The notes: generated by a model not told the origin, from the letters alone. A stretch of DNA of 64,000 bases from Mucilaginibacter mallensis (GCF_900105165.1 NZ_LT629740.1:2542001-2606000); one strand, 5' to 3'; numbered from the stretch's first letter, positions 52,397 to 63,032 are shown. Program-made: numbers and translations.

Positions 52397-53161
52397 ATGA
52401 CAGTTTGTAAACTATGCTTGCAAAATAAACCCCTTTTAAAAAAATCTCATATAATTCCCGATTTTATGTACCAGGAATTATATGATGAAAATCATAAATT
52501 AATTTCATTCAATCCCCAAAATTACGTAAACGGAGAAAAAAGAATAAAGAACCCATCATCTGGTGAATACGAAGGTGGAATACTTTGCAAGAATTGTGAT
52601 AATAATATTATAGGTTCTTATGAAACCTATGCTGCTAAAGCATTATTTGGAGAAAAACTAAATACAGAAGAATCTCCTATATTAAAAAACAATGCGGATA
52701 AAGGAGATAACACTCAATTTTCTATATTCAACAACGTAGACTATAGAAAATTCAAGTTATTCTTATTGTCAATTCTATGGCGTGCAAGCATATCTAAAAG
52801 AGCAACATTTGGATATATTAATTTAGGTCCACATGAAGATATATTAAGAAAAATGATTTTAGATGGTGATCCGGGAACTGAACATGAATACCCAATTTTC
52901 ACTATGACCTATCTTAATGACAAAAAAATGCCAAGAGATATTATTCTTACACCGACGCGGAAAAGAACGAAAGCGGGCCATATATTTTATATATTTCCCA
53001 TTGGTGGTTTAATTTATTCATATTATGTAAATTCCAAATATCATCCACTTCCAGATTATGTTAAAATTGGAACTATTTCAAAAGATAATAAATTTATTAT
53101 AGTCAATATTCCTAAAGGCGAGGCATGGGATTTTCTATTTAATTACATGGGATTAAAATAA
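52397..53161 (+). CDS. CxxC-HIIP-CxxC protein, HNH-like zinc fold
   Basis: A 254-residue protein, unassigned. Cys4/Cys7 (CKLC) and Cys64/Cys67 (CKNCDN), with His18 in SHIIP between them, form the layout of HNH-like zinc-binding nuclease folds. I see no second catalytic His/Asn set to secure nuclease function. It is Lys/Asn rich and AT rich compared with its neighbours, suggesting acquisition by transfer. It begins 11 bp after the PLP enzyme stop, so it may be cotranscribed. Role in defence is possible but unshown. Confidence 0.6.
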   Translation: MTVCKLCLQNKPLLKKSHIIPDFMYQELYDENHKLISFNPQNYVNGEKRIKNPSSGEYEGGILCKNCDNNIIGSYETYAAKALFGEKLNTEESPILKNNADKGDNTQFSIFNNVDYRKFKLFLLSILWRASISKRATFGYINLGPHEDILRKMILDGDPGTEHEYPIFTMTYLNDKKMPRDIILTPTRKRTKAGHIFYIFPIGGLIYSYYVNSKYHPLPDYVKIGTISKDNKFIIVNIPKGEAWDFLFNYMGLK

Positions 53162-53163
53162 TC

Positions 53164-53190
53164 TTATCATTTGATTTATACCAATGATAA
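53164..53190 (+). terminator. Hairpin after the CxxC-HIIP gene
   Basis: TTATCATT and AATGATAA pair perfectly around an 11-nt loop directly after the stop. No T-tract follows, so it may be a weak terminator or a stability hairpin. Confidence 0.45.
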
Positions 53191-53217
53191 CTATAAAATA
53201 CTCAATTTGAAATTAAA

Positions 53218-53250
53218 TTTGGTTTAATAAATACTATCGCACTATATTTG
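53218..53250 (+). promoter_or_regulatory. Promoter of the SAM-riboswitch methionine operon
   Basis: TTTG at 53218-53221 and TATATTTG at 53243-53250 with a 21-bp spacer match the Bacteroidota promoter consensus. Transcription should begin near 53256, about 50 nt upstream of the riboswitch. Confidence 0.65.
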
Positions 53251-53304
53251 CAACAATATTTGGTAGCGATATCAAATGAGATCAACTCCCCTTAAAAGGT
53301 TTTG

Positions 53305-53413
53305 ATTTATAAAGAAGCGGCGAGAGATCAGGCTCAATTACCCGCTGGCAACCCTCTAAGTTTAGAGAAGGTGCCAATTCCTGTCCCGGCAAATAACACC
53401 GGGGGATATAAAT
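53305..53413 (+). ncRNA. SAM riboswitch (S-box family)
   Basis: The core pieces are present in order: GAGAGATCAGGCTC (53322-53335), CCCGCTGGCAACC (about 53341-53353), an internal CTCTAAGTTTAGAG hairpin, and AAGGTGCCAATTCCTG (53369-53384). P1 is closed by ATTTATA (53305-53311) and TATAAAT (53407-53413). It lies upstream of metY-metX-hom. The 3' P1 strand ends 8 bp before the leader ORF's ATG, so folding could directly hide that start. Confidence 0.9.
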
Positions 53414-53421
53414 TAACGACC

Positions 53422-53526
53422 ATGAAAAGTTCAAAAAACACATTTTCACCCCAACCGAAAGCCTTAAAAGGTTCTTTGTTTGCTACATATAGCTATTCTA
53501 CCGGCTGTATTTGTTGCTGTTGTTGA
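53422..53526 (+). CDS. Cysteine-rich leader peptide, 34 residues
   Basis: A short ORF MKSSKNTF...STGCICCCC ending in TGA. Five of its last six sense codons encode Cys (TGT, ATT, TGT, TGC, TGT, TGT). It starts 8 bp after the SAM riboswitch P1 strand and is followed 128 bp later by metY. The layout suggests a ribosome-stalling leader that senses cysteinyl-tRNA. Downstream of the stop, competing stems may form (53531-53537 with 53568-53575, 53574-53577 with 53583-53586). Translation from this ATG and control of metY are inferred. Confidence 0.65.
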   Translation: MKSSKNTFSPQPKALKGSLFATYSYSTGCICCCC

Positions 53527-53642
53527 AGCAGTACACGTCTTTATTTTTCTTTTCCTGAAAAAAAACGCGTGTTACCTCACACAGGTATATGTTTTACCCT
53601 ATCGTGAACTAGCCATAAATACAAATTTTTAATCACCTGTAA

Positions 53643-54980
<1,338 letters not shown>

Positions 54981-55029
54981 TATTGAGTTTTTTTTTAGTT
55001 TTTTAGTGATAATAGTGTTGTTACGGGAT

Positions 55030-55051
55030 GCAGCTGCCAACAAGCAGCTGC
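55030..55051 (+). promoter_or_regulatory. Stable hairpin in metY-metX gap
   Basis: GCAGCTGC at 55030-55037 and again at 55044-55051 (each self-complementary) pair around CAACAA. The stem ends 22 bp before the metX ATG, so it might affect metX translation or protect an end after processing. No T-tract follows. Confidence 0.5.
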
Positions 55052-55073
55052 ACCGCAATAACAAAACGGTAAC

Positions 55074-56129
55074 ATGAATACACAAATATTTAAAAGTACA
55101 CAACCACTTGAGCTTGAATCGGGACAGCGGATACAGCAACTGGAAATAGGTTATCATACCTATGGTAAATTAAATACAAACCGGAACAACGTTGTGTGGG
55201 TATGCCACGCGCTCACAGCAAATTCAGATGTGATGGACTGGTGGAAAGGTTTGTTCGGCGAGAATGAATTTTTCAACCCTGAAGAGCATTTTATTGTTTG
55301 CGCTAATATTTTAGGGTCGCCTTATGGTACAAGTAATCCACTGAGTGAAAACCCTGTAACCGGGCAGTCTTATTACCTGGCATTTCCGCAGTTTACAGTA
55401 AGGGATATTATTAAGGCACATCAACAATTGGCTGAGCATCTTAAGATAGATCAGATCGAGATATTGATAGGTGGTTCATTAGGTGGCCAGCAGGCTGCTG
55501 AGTGGGCAATTATTGAGCCATTACGTATAAAGAACCTGATATTGATAGCGACTAATGCCCGTCATTCACCATGGGGTATCGCGTTCAATGAATCACAGCG
55601 CCTGGCACTATCAGCCGACCGTACTTTTTATTCAAATACCCCTGATGGTGGCAGAAAAGGTTTAAAAGCAGCACGTAGTATTGCGCTCCTATCCTACCGT
55701 GGTTATAAAACTTACACGGTGAGCCAGCAGGATGAAAATGATAACATTAGCGATGACCACCGCGCATCATCATACCAAAATTACCAGGGCGAAAAGCTGG
55801 TGAACCGGTTTAATGCTTATAGCTACTGGTATTTAAGCAAGGCTATGGACTCGCACAATGTAGGCCGTAACCGTAATGGTGTTGAGAAAGCATTAAGTCT
55901 GATAAAAGCCCGTACATTGGTTATCGGCATAAAATCAGATGTATTATTCCCGGTTGAGGAACAGCAATACCTGTTCAGGCATATACCAAAATCAGCATTT
56001 GCTGAGTTTGATTCCTTTTACGGTCACGATGGATTTTTAATTGAAACAGAAGCATTAACAAATATTATAACGTCTTTCTTTAAAACAGATGTAAAAGGAA
56101 AGATAATAGAACTACAAAGAATAGCATAA
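55074..56129 (+). CDS. metX: Homoserine O-acetyltransferase
   Basis: A 351-residue alpha/beta-hydrolase-fold enzyme. The nucleophile elbow is IGGSLGGQQAAEWA (Ser near 141), with HALTANSDV early and the late Asp/His pair in IGIKSDVLFP and SFYGHDGFL. It transfers acetyl from acetyl-CoA to homoserine, making the substrate for MetY. It sits between metY and hom, all under the same riboswitch. Confidence 0.93.
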   Translation: MNTQIFKSTQPLELESGQRIQQLEIGYHTYGKLNTNRNNVVWVCHALTANSDVMDWWKGLFGENEFFNPEEHFIVCANILGSPYGTSNPLSENPVTGQSYYLAFPQFTVRDIIKAHQQLAEHLKIDQIEILIGGSLGGQQAAEWAIIEPLRIKNLILIATNARHSPWGIAFNESQRLALSADRTFYSNTPDGGRKGLKAARSIALLSYRGYKTYTVSQQDENDNISDDHRASSYQNYQGEKLVNRFNAYSYWYLSKAMDSHNVGRNRNGVEKALSLIKARTLVIGIKSDVLFPVEEQQYLFRHIPKSAFAEFDSFYGHDGFLIETEALTNIITSFFKTDVKGKIIELQRIA

Positions 56130-56135
56130 CACATA

Positions 56136-57374
56136 ATGAGTAAGAAATTAAATATAGGGTTGTTTGGTTTTGGCGTTGTTGGCCAGGGATTATATGATAT
56201 TATCAAAACCAAGAACCTGAATCTTGAAATAGTTAAAATAGCAATCAAAAATCCGGAGAAGAAACGTTCATTACCAGCAGAAATATTTACTACTGATAAG
56301 GAAGAAATACTAAACAACCCGGAGCTCAACACCATTGTTGAGCTAATCAACGATACCGAAGCTGCATTTGAGATTGTATCCCGTGCACTAAGTACAGGCA
56401 AAAATGTAGTATCGGCCAGCAAGAAAATGATCGCTACTTATTTAAATGAGTTGATTGAATTACAGCATATTCATGGCACTTCTTTATTATACGAAGGCGC
56501 GGTTTGCGGTAGTATACCAATTATCCGTAACCTGGAAGAGTATTATGACAATGAATTACTGCACTCTATCAGCGGTATTTTTAACGGATCATCAAACTAT
56601 GTATTATCAAAAGGTTATTTAGAAAATCTTGATTACGATACAGCATTAAAACAGGCTCAGGACTTAGGTTTTGCTGAAACAGATCCAACCAGTGATGTAG
56701 GTGGATTTGATGCTAAATATAAACTGATAATAGCCGCATCTCATGCCTATGGCGTAATTGTTAAGCCTGAAGAGGTATTGAATATCGGTATTCAGAACTT
56801 AACAGCCAGCGACCTGCAGTATGCCCGTGAGAAGAAATTAAAGATAAAACTTGTGCCGGTTGCCAAAGAACTTGACGACAGGCATGTTACCATGTTTGTA
56901 CTGCCAAAGTTTGTAAACGAAACTGAGTTTTTATACAATGTTGAGTATGAATATAACGGTGTAACTGTACAGGCCGCGTTTGCCGATCAGCAATTCTTTT
57001 TCGGCAAAGGTGCCGGTGGTCATCCTACTGGTTCTGCTGTTTTATCTGATATTGCAGCATTACGTTACAATTATCAATACGAATACAAAAAAGCAAAAGG
57101 CAAAAAAGACTTGAACTTTACCAATAACGTTGAATTGAACGTGTATTTACGCTATGAGGATGAAGCACTTGTAGAGGTCCTTAACTTTAAACACATTCAT
57201 GAGCGTTACCACTCAGACAGCTATAAATTTGTGATTGGAAAGATCAACCTGCAAAATCTGATCGATAATCAATTGCTTATAGCGGATAACAAGGCATTTA
57301 TAGCCTTTGCTGATCAGTTAACAGGAGTTAGTTTAGCTCCGGCAGTAAAATTAACAGCTGAAGTTGTTGAGTAG
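56136..57374 (+). CDS. hom: Homoserine dehydrogenase
   Basis: A 412-residue enzyme. The Rossmann motif GLFGFGVVGQGL is at residues 8-19, the catalytic region includes EGAVCGSIPIIRNL and GIFNGSSNYVLSKG, and FAETDPTSDVGGFDAKYKL is highly typical. It reduces aspartate semialdehyde to homoserine for threonine and methionine. The end has a short variable domain rather than an ACT-type regulator. It begins 6 bp after metX and is followed by a strong terminator. Confidence 0.95.
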   Translation: MSKKLNIGLFGFGVVGQGLYDIIKTKNLNLEIVKIAIKNPEKKRSLPAEIFTTDKEEILNNPELNTIVELINDTEAAFEIVSRALSTGKNVVSASKKMIATYLNELIELQHIHGTSLLYEGAVCGSIPIIRNLEEYYDNELLHSISGIFNGSSNYVLSKGYLENLDYDTALKQAQDLGFAETDPTSDVGGFDAKYKLIIAASHAYGVIVKPEEVLNIGIQNLTASDLQYAREKKLKIKLVPVAKELDDRHVTMFVLPKFVNETEFLYNVEYEYNGVTVQAAFADQQFFFGKGAGGHPTGSAVLSDIAALRYNYQYEYKKAKGKKDLNFTNNVELNVYLRYEDEALVEVLNFKHIHERYHSDSYKFVIGKINLQNLIDNQLLIADNKAFIAFADQLTGVSLAPAVKLTAEVVE

Positions 57375-57387
57375 ATTGCTCCAGCTT

Positions 57388-57430
57388 ATAAAATGAAAAA
57401 GGCTCCTTTAGGGAGCCTTTTTCATTTTAT
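57388..57430 (+). terminator. Long terminator after hom
   Basis: ATAAAATGAAAAAGGCTCC and its complement pair almost perfectly around a short TTTAG loop, giving a stem near 19 bp and T-tract. It ends the metY-metX-hom operon and, being symmetric, may also act on the E2 gene side. Confidence 0.92.
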
Positions 57431-57436
57431 CTTGTA

Positions 57437-57529
57437 GTCATGCTGAACTTGTTTCAGCACCCCATCAACTAAGTGTAGAATTTGCTTAGCCGTTTGTCCT
57501 GTGAGATCCCGAAACAAGTTCGGGATGAC
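57437..57529. repeat. REP-like inverted pair (GAACTTGTTTC core)
   Basis: The left unit GTCATGCTGAACTTGTTTC (from 57437) and the right unit GAAACAAGTTCGGGATGAC (to 57529) are in inverted orientation 48 bp apart. Each unit is also a small hairpin: GCTGAA/TTTCAGC and CCCGAA/GTTCGGG. The shared core and differing stem pairs with compensatory changes are typical of dispersed REP elements. Confidence 0.7.
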
Positions 57530-57538
57530 ATTGTGGAA

Positions 57539-58942
57539 TTATATATCCCTGTTCAAATCCCAGTTTTCCAGGTAATCAGCCACTTTACGTACAAATGATC
57601 CGCCTAAAGCACCATCAACTACTCTATGATCGTAGGATAATGATAGGAACATCATATGGCGTATAGCGATCATATCACCCTCTTTAGTTTCAATTACAGC
57701 CGGTTTCTTTTTAATGGCCCCAACTGCTAATATTGCCACCTGTGGCTGATTGATGATCGGCGTACCCATCACATTACCAAATGAGCCTACGTTAGTAATG
57801 GTAAATGTTCCATCTTTTACATCATCAGGTAATAATTTACCGTTGCGAGCGCGATTTGCCAGGTCATTAACAGCTTTGGTTAGCCCAATAAGGTTTAGCT
57901 CATCAGCCTGTTTAATTACAGGTACTATCAGGTTACCGTTTGGCAATGCGGTAGCCATACTGATATTTATGTTCTTCTTTTTGATGATCTGTGTTCCGTT
58001 AACCGAAACATTTATCATTGGCATTTCTTTAATAGCCCGTGCAACAGCTTCAATAAAGATTGGCGTGAATGTTATTTTCTGACCTTCACGCTTTTCAAAG
58101 CTATTTTTAATCTTTTCGCGCCATAAAACAAGGTTAGTAACATCGGCCTCAACAAATGAGGTAACATGCGGCGATGTTTGCTTGCTCATCACCATGTGAT
58201 CGGCTATCAGCCTGCGCATCCTGTCCATCTCAATGATCTCATCACCGCCTGAAACTGATACTGCAGCTTTTACAGGCTCTGGTTTAGGCTCATATGCAGG
58301 ATTCGGATTGGCGGGTGCAGCCGTTTGCTGCGACGGCTGTGTGTATTGTGCGTGACCGTTATTAGTAGACCGGTTTTTAATATACTGCAACAGATCGTCT
58401 TTAGTCAGCCTGCCTTCAGCTCCCGTACCTGAAACCTGGTCGAGTTCGGCAGCGCCAATACCTTCCTGTACAGCAATACTGCGTACTAATGGCGAATAAA
58501 ACCTGATGGAATCATTTAACGCTACTGTATTTTGAACAGGTTCAGCCTTAGGAAGCTGTTCAATGCCTGGTATAGCAATCACAGGCTCAGGCGTCGCTAC
58601 TGCAGCATCCGGCGCTTTATATGTTTCTGTAGAAACAGGTTGTTGTATTTCGGAGGGTGCAGGTGCAATAGGTGCTTCAGGTTTAGCTGGTTCCTCGGCA
58701 GCTTCTGTTTCAATTATAGCTATAACAGAGCCTACCTGTACCACATCATCTTCAGTACAAAGTTGTTCCGCAAGTTTTCCGGCTACAGGTGATGGAACTT
58801 CTGAGTCAACTTTATCAGTTGCAATTTCCATTACTGCTTCGTCTGCCTCAACATAATCTCCCGGTTTTTTTAACCATTTGATGATAGTTGCTTCAGCAAC
58901 GCTCTCTCCCATTTTAGGCAGTAACAGCTGATATTTTGCCAT
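57539..58942 (-). CDS. 2-oxoacid dehydrogenase E2 (dihydrolipoyl acyltransferase)
   Basis: A 467-residue protein. An N-terminal lipoyl domain (1-77, lipoyl Lys in EIATDKVDSEVP), a Pro/Ala-rich linker, a peripheral subunit-binding domain (about 145-185, SPLVRSIAVQEGIGAAELD) and a C-terminal catalytic domain with SYDHRVVDGALGG (HxxxDG). This is the E2 of pyruvate, branched-chain or 2-oxoglutarate complexes; the single lipoyl domain and linker match the branched-chain/pyruvate types of Bacteroidota. The complex cannot be named from E2 alone. No E1 or E3 gene is adjacent. Confidence 0.9.
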   Translation of the reverse strand: MAKYQLLLPKMGESVAEATIIKWLKKPGDYVEADEAVMEIATDKVDSEVPSPVAGKLAEQLCTEDDVVQVGSVIAIIETEAAEEPAKPEAPIAPAPSEIQQPVSTETYKAPDAAVATPEPVIAIPGIEQLPKAEPVQNTVALNDSIRFYSPLVRSIAVQEGIGAAELDQVSGTGAEGRLTKDDLLQYIKNRSTNNGHAQYTQPSQQTAAPANPNPAYEPKPEPVKAAVSVSGGDEIIEMDRMRRLIADHMVMSKQTSPHVTSFVEADVTNLVLWREKIKNSFEKREGQKITFTPIFIEAVARAIKEMPMINVSVNGTQIIKKKNINISMATALPNGNLIVPVIKQADELNLIGLTKAVNDLANRARNGKLLPDDVKDGTFTITNVGSFGNVMGTPIINQPQVAILAVGAIKKKPAVIETKEGDMIAIRHMMFLSLSYDHRVVDGALGGSFVRKVADYLENWDLNRDI

Positions 58943-58991
58943 AGAAAATTTAGAATTAGTATCGTCAAAAATAACTAATTCATTCTTACTT

Positions 58992-60233
58992 TTAGTATTC
59001 TTTTAGTAAAGTATTCAACATAGATAATGCGGACATGGCACTTCTTTCAATGTTTTGAATACGTTTACTGCTGAATGTGAATTTTTTAACCAATGTTTGC
59101 CGGGCAGATGCCACTCCTATCCAAACTGTACCCACAGGTTTATCAGGCGTACCACCATCAGGGCCGGCAATGCCAGTAACCGCAATAGCAAAATCTGATT
59201 TGAAATTTTTCAAAGCGCCTGCTACCATTTCAGTAACAGTTTCTTCACTTACGGCACCATATTTTTCAATTGTTTCATCTTTTACACCCAGCAAACTCTC
59301 CTTTAACTGATTCGAATAACTAACCGCTCCACCCAAAAAAACTTTTGATGAACCTGCATGCTGGGTGAATAAATGCGAAATATAACCGCCTGTGCAACTT
59401 TCAGCAACCGATAGGGTTAAACCCTTTTCAATCATCATATTTAACAGGGCTTTTTCAAGCGGGATATCCTCCTGTGTTACCACGTTGATACCTACACGTT
59501 CAACAATTCGCGCAGCAAATTCATCTATCTTTTGTTTTAAGAGATCAGCATCATCGCCGTAAGCGCTTAATCTTAAACGTACCTGACCTAATTTTGGCAG
59601 ATAAGCCAGCTTAATGTATGGTGGCAGGGCATCTTCAATATCTGCTATTTTTTCCGCTAAAAATGATTCTCCTTCGCCTGCTGTTAATATAGTTTTGTGA
59701 ATAATTACCGGTAGTGTAAATGTGGTTTTAAGTTTAGGTATAACCTCCTCCTCAATCATATACATCATCTCGAAAGGTACGCCCGGCATCGATACATATA
59801 TCTTCCCCTCCTGATTAAACCACATACCCGGGGCAGTGCCGTTTTTATTCAGGATAACTTCGCAGTTTTCGGGTACTTCAGCCTGCAAACGGTTCACCTC
59901 AAGCAGGGGCCTGTTATATTTAGCAAAAATCCGGTTTACGTTTTCAAGCGCCTCTTTACTTTCAACCATGCCTACCCCAAAGTATTCAGCTAAGGTTTTT
60001 TTGGTTATATCGTCTTTTGTAGGGCCTAGTCCACCGGTTATTAATATGATATCTGCCCTGTTACTTGCTTCCGCAAGCGCGGTTAAAATATGCTGGCGGT
60101 CGTCAGATATTGATGAGATCTGTTTTACACGTATACCAGCATCATTAAGCTGCTGTGCCATCCATGCAGAGTTTGTATCAACTATTTGCCCTATAAGTAT
60201 CTCATCGCCAATGGTTATTATTTCTGCTAACAC
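58992..60233 (-). CDS. cinA: CinA family protein (nicotinamide-nucleotide amidohydrolase)
   Basis: A 413-residue, two-domain protein: an N-terminal MoCF/COG1058 domain (ITIGDEILIGQIVDTNSAW, then TGGLGPTKDDITKKTLAEYF) and a C-terminal CinA domain with SVAESCTGGYISHLF and TGIAGPDGGTPDKPVGTVWI. It deamidates NMN to nicotinic-acid mononucleotide and acts in damage/competence contexts. It lies 4 bp downstream of the lptD gene stop. Confidence 0.93.
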   Translation of the reverse strand: MLAEIITIGDEILIGQIVDTNSAWMAQQLNDAGIRVKQISSISDDRQHILTALAEASNRADIILITGGLGPTKDDITKKTLAEYFGVGMVESKEALENVNRIFAKYNRPLLEVNRLQAEVPENCEVILNKNGTAPGMWFNQEGKIYVSMPGVPFEMMYMIEEEVIPKLKTTFTLPVIIHKTILTAGEGESFLAEKIADIEDALPPYIKLAYLPKLGQVRLRLSAYGDDADLLKQKIDEFAARIVERVGINVVTQEDIPLEKALLNMMIEKGLTLSVAESCTGGYISHLFTQHAGSSKVFLGGAVSYSNQLKESLLGVKDETIEKYGAVSEETVTEMVAGALKNFKSDFAIAVTGIAGPDGGTPDKPVGTVWIGVASARQTLVKKFTFSSKRIQNIERSAMSALSMLNTLLKEY

Positions 60234-60237
60234 TTAC

Positions 60238-62988
60238 TTATTGATTAAAATATGAACTGCTGGTATAATCACTCTTCTTACTTAGTTTCAGATCCTGTAA
60301 TATAGTTGATTTTACCCTTAAAGTAACGTTATATGATTTATAATATCCAAACGGCAACCATTGTATTGAAAGGTCCCAGCAATGCAGATCGCGGTAGATT
60401 GAAAACGATGTGGCACTGCTTAACGCGCGCGCCTTTAAGTCGTAGTTAGTTGAATATTGTATCTTCCACTTGGGGGTTAAATTAAAATCCCCGCTTATCA
60501 TCATCGTATTAGTAGTGTTCGTGTTGGTTACATTATTATTATAGGTAAAGCTGTAGTTAAAAGAAATATTCCAGGGGATATTAAAATCAACATAGGCCGA
60601 TGGATCGCTATTTAATAATGCCAGTCTATCTTGTTGCTGGGGCGTCATATTTTGCATATTACTGCCAACAGGCGCTTGTGTTGTATTATGCGGATGAAAT
60701 GAGGTTGAATTTAAACTGCCGCTTGCTGATATGCTAAATGATTGCAAAGATGGTAATTTACCATCCTGCCAGGTAAAACGGTCTATCTCGTGTGAATATT
60801 TTTGAATTACGCCATTTGATATTGAATCCATAAGTTTTGATTCATACGGGTTAAATACACCACTAAAACTAATATTTACTTTTTGGTGCAATATAGCCGT
60901 GTGTCCTGAGAATGAGATGGGTGAAAGCCTGAACGAATCAGCCGCGAAATTATAGAATGTAGAGAAAGTTAACCCATCCAGTATTTTCACATGTTTATCG
61001 GTGTTGGATGTATCAGTGGCTTTTGCTTTTACCTTAGCTTCAATAGTATTATCCAAACTAAAGTTTAAGCCTGCCTGTCTGCCTGCTGATGGATAGCCAT
61101 AAACGCCGTTCTGAAATATAGAATATGTTGTATAGGTAGCAGGGTATGGTATGGTTGCATTACTTACAATCGTTTTATAATAGCCATAGCTTGGGTCCGA
61201 GAAATCCGGTTTGTACTGAAACGAGATGGATGGCGTCATAACTGTACGGATGGCTTTTAACTTACTTTTCTTGAAGTTCATTGTACCATATACTTTTGTT
61301 GAAAAGCCCGCACTCAGGTTATACTCGCCCGATCTTTTAAAGCCCCCTACCGTATCAATAGTAGGAAGAGTAGGATCGATGAGGTTATCACGGTTATATT
61401 GTTCTTTTATGCTTTGAAAATACCAGCGCTCTGTATAGTTTGCTGTTGCACTAAATTGAAAATATTTAAGCAGGGTTTGATTGAAGCCAATAGGTATTTG
61501 GTGCTCAAGCCCGTTTTGCATCTTTTTAAAGAGGGTATTACCCTGGAATAATTCCGATTCGGGTATAGCATTAATATTGTTTGTTCCCTGTAAGCTATAA
61601 CCTACTGTTATTTTTTGATACCACTTTTGAGGGCCTACCCTGTCTTTTGAATCAAAAGGGCTCAGTGTTGACATGTTGAAGTTAAACGTAGGCAAGTTCA
61701 GCGTAACCGTTTTCGCTGTTAGGTCCTGACTGTGTGATAAGCTTACGGTAAGGTTAAAAGGAGTACCGGCCCATACCCTGCCATATGCTATACTTGAACT
61801 TAAATTGTTTTGTGTAAGCGCCTGCAGGTTATAGTTACTATATGCAGGGTTATTCTGGTAAAAAGTTGATGTACCCGCGTTTACCGATGCACTAAACGTA
61901 CTCCCCGGACTTGCATTTGAGTTTTGGGAATGTGACCAGGTAATATTGAAGTCCTTAGTCGGGGGATCGCCCTGTAATCCGTAATTATGTGAGCCATAGC
62001 TTAATGACAGATTTCCTGAATATTCATACCTGCTTAAATAATGTACCGTTTCATTTAAATCATATGACCCTTTTGCATAAAAGGTGCCTTGTGTGGTCAT
62101 ATCAACATAATCATTCAAGGCAATGTAATAGCCTAGATCTTTAATGTAAAAACCCAGTTTCTGATCCTCTCCAAAAGTTGGCAATATAACACCTGACGTT
62201 CTGGTATCTGGCTTTGGAAAAAAGGCGAAAGGAACAGCCAGCGGTATGGGCACACCTTCAATCTCAAGATATGCCGGACCCGAGATAATACGTTTCTTCT
62301 CCCCTATGCCCTTTGTTATCACTATACCGAAATCCGTTTCAGGAAAAGGCTTATCGCAGGTACTGAAAAGCACATTCCGATAGGCGGCTTCATCTTCATT
62401 CAATTTTTTTACCTGACCACCCGAAATATAGTTGCCCCCCTGTTCTGATGCAGGGTTATATACTTTACCCTTTTTGGTTTCGTAATTAAAGAGTAATGAA
62501 TCTGATTCAACAGGTTTATCTTTACCCTGTTTTGTAATGGGGCGGCCTATGTACCGGTGCGTTCTGGGATCGATGCTACCGCTGGCAAATATCAGATGAT
62601 TTTTTTGATCGACCCTTATATAGTCGGCATCCATTTCAACATCTTCATATTTTACACGGGCCCTGCCATAGAAATATAAAATATTGTGCACCTTATCAAC
62701 AATGGTTGAGTCATCAGCATTACCTTTTATTTCGGCTGCCAATTCATTCTTACCCTTTTTGGATGAAGTGTCACTTTTACCAATAATACCTTTAGTATTA
62801 TTACTTTTCGTACCTTTAGTACTTACTGTATCTTTTATTCTAAGAAGTTTTTTGTCTTTTATAGAGTCGAGTTTGATAATAGTATCAGTAAGTGGTCTAT
62901 GGTAGTTATATTTACCTTTTTTAGGTGAAGCCATAACATTTACCATTAAAACAATTTCAAGCAGAAAAAACAGGCTGATGAATTTCAA
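60238..62988 (-). CDS. lptD: LPS-assembly protein LptD-like outer-membrane protein
   Basis: This 916-residue protein has a signal peptide (FISLFFLLEIVLMVNVMA) followed by a low-complexity Ser/Thr/Lys segment. An OstA/LptA-like beta-jellyroll region (about 100-170, NILYFYGRARVKYEDVEMDA) precedes a large barrel. With LptE (not seen nearby) it would insert lipopolysaccharide into the outer leaflet. Disulfide cysteine pairs of Proteobacterial LptD are not conserved here. It is divergent from the amidase gene. Confidence 0.85.
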   Translation of the reverse strand: MKFISLFFLLEIVLMVNVMASPKKGKYNYHRPLTDTIIKLDSIKDKKLLRIKDTVSTKGTKSNNTKGIIGKSDTSSKKGKNELAAEIKGNADDSTIVDKVHNILYFYGRARVKYEDVEMDADYIRVDQKNHLIFASGSIDPRTHRYIGRPITKQGKDKPVESDSLLFNYETKKGKVYNPASEQGGNYISGGQVKKLNEDEAAYRNVLFSTCDKPFPETDFGIVITKGIGEKKRIISGPAYLEIEGVPIPLAVPFAFFPKPDTRTSGVILPTFGEDQKLGFYIKDLGYYIALNDYVDMTTQGTFYAKGSYDLNETVHYLSRYEYSGNLSLSYGSHNYGLQGDPPTKDFNITWSHSQNSNASPGSTFSASVNAGTSTFYQNNPAYSNYNLQALTQNNLSSSIAYGRVWAGTPFNLTVSLSHSQDLTAKTVTLNLPTFNFNMSTLSPFDSKDRVGPQKWYQKITVGYSLQGTNNINAIPESELFQGNTLFKKMQNGLEHQIPIGFNQTLLKYFQFSATANYTERWYFQSIKEQYNRDNLIDPTLPTIDTVGGFKRSGEYNLSAGFSTKVYGTMNFKKSKLKAIRTVMTPSISFQYKPDFSDPSYGYYKTIVSNATIPYPATYTTYSIFQNGVYGYPSAGRQAGLNFSLDNTIEAKVKAKATDTSNTDKHVKILDGLTFSTFYNFAADSFRLSPISFSGHTAILHQKVNISFSGVFNPYESKLMDSISNGVIQKYSHEIDRFTWQDGKLPSLQSFSISASGSLNSTSFHPHNTTQAPVGSNMQNMTPQQQDRLALLNSDPSAYVDFNIPWNISFNYSFTYNNNVTNTNTTNTMMISGDFNLTPKWKIQYSTNYDLKARALSSATSFSIYRDLHCWDLSIQWLPFGYYKSYNVTLRVKSTILQDLKLSKKSDYTSSSYFNQ

Positions 62989-63004
62989 AATCGATTATGA
63001 ATAG

Positions 63005-63012
63005 TATTTTTG
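63005..63012 (+). promoter_or_regulatory. -7 box of amidase gene
   Basis: TATTTTTG fits TAnnTTTG, 28 bp before the amidase ATG. It overlaps the divergent lptD control region. Confidence 0.45.
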
Positions 63013-63032
63013 CAGAAACAATTAACAGTGTT

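Noticed and set aside
53302-53526. A 74-codon open frame covering the SAM riboswitch and the Cys-rich peptide
   Set aside because: The first 40 codons are the conserved riboswitch core, which is an RNA element. Only the part from the ATG at 53422 is a sensible peptide.
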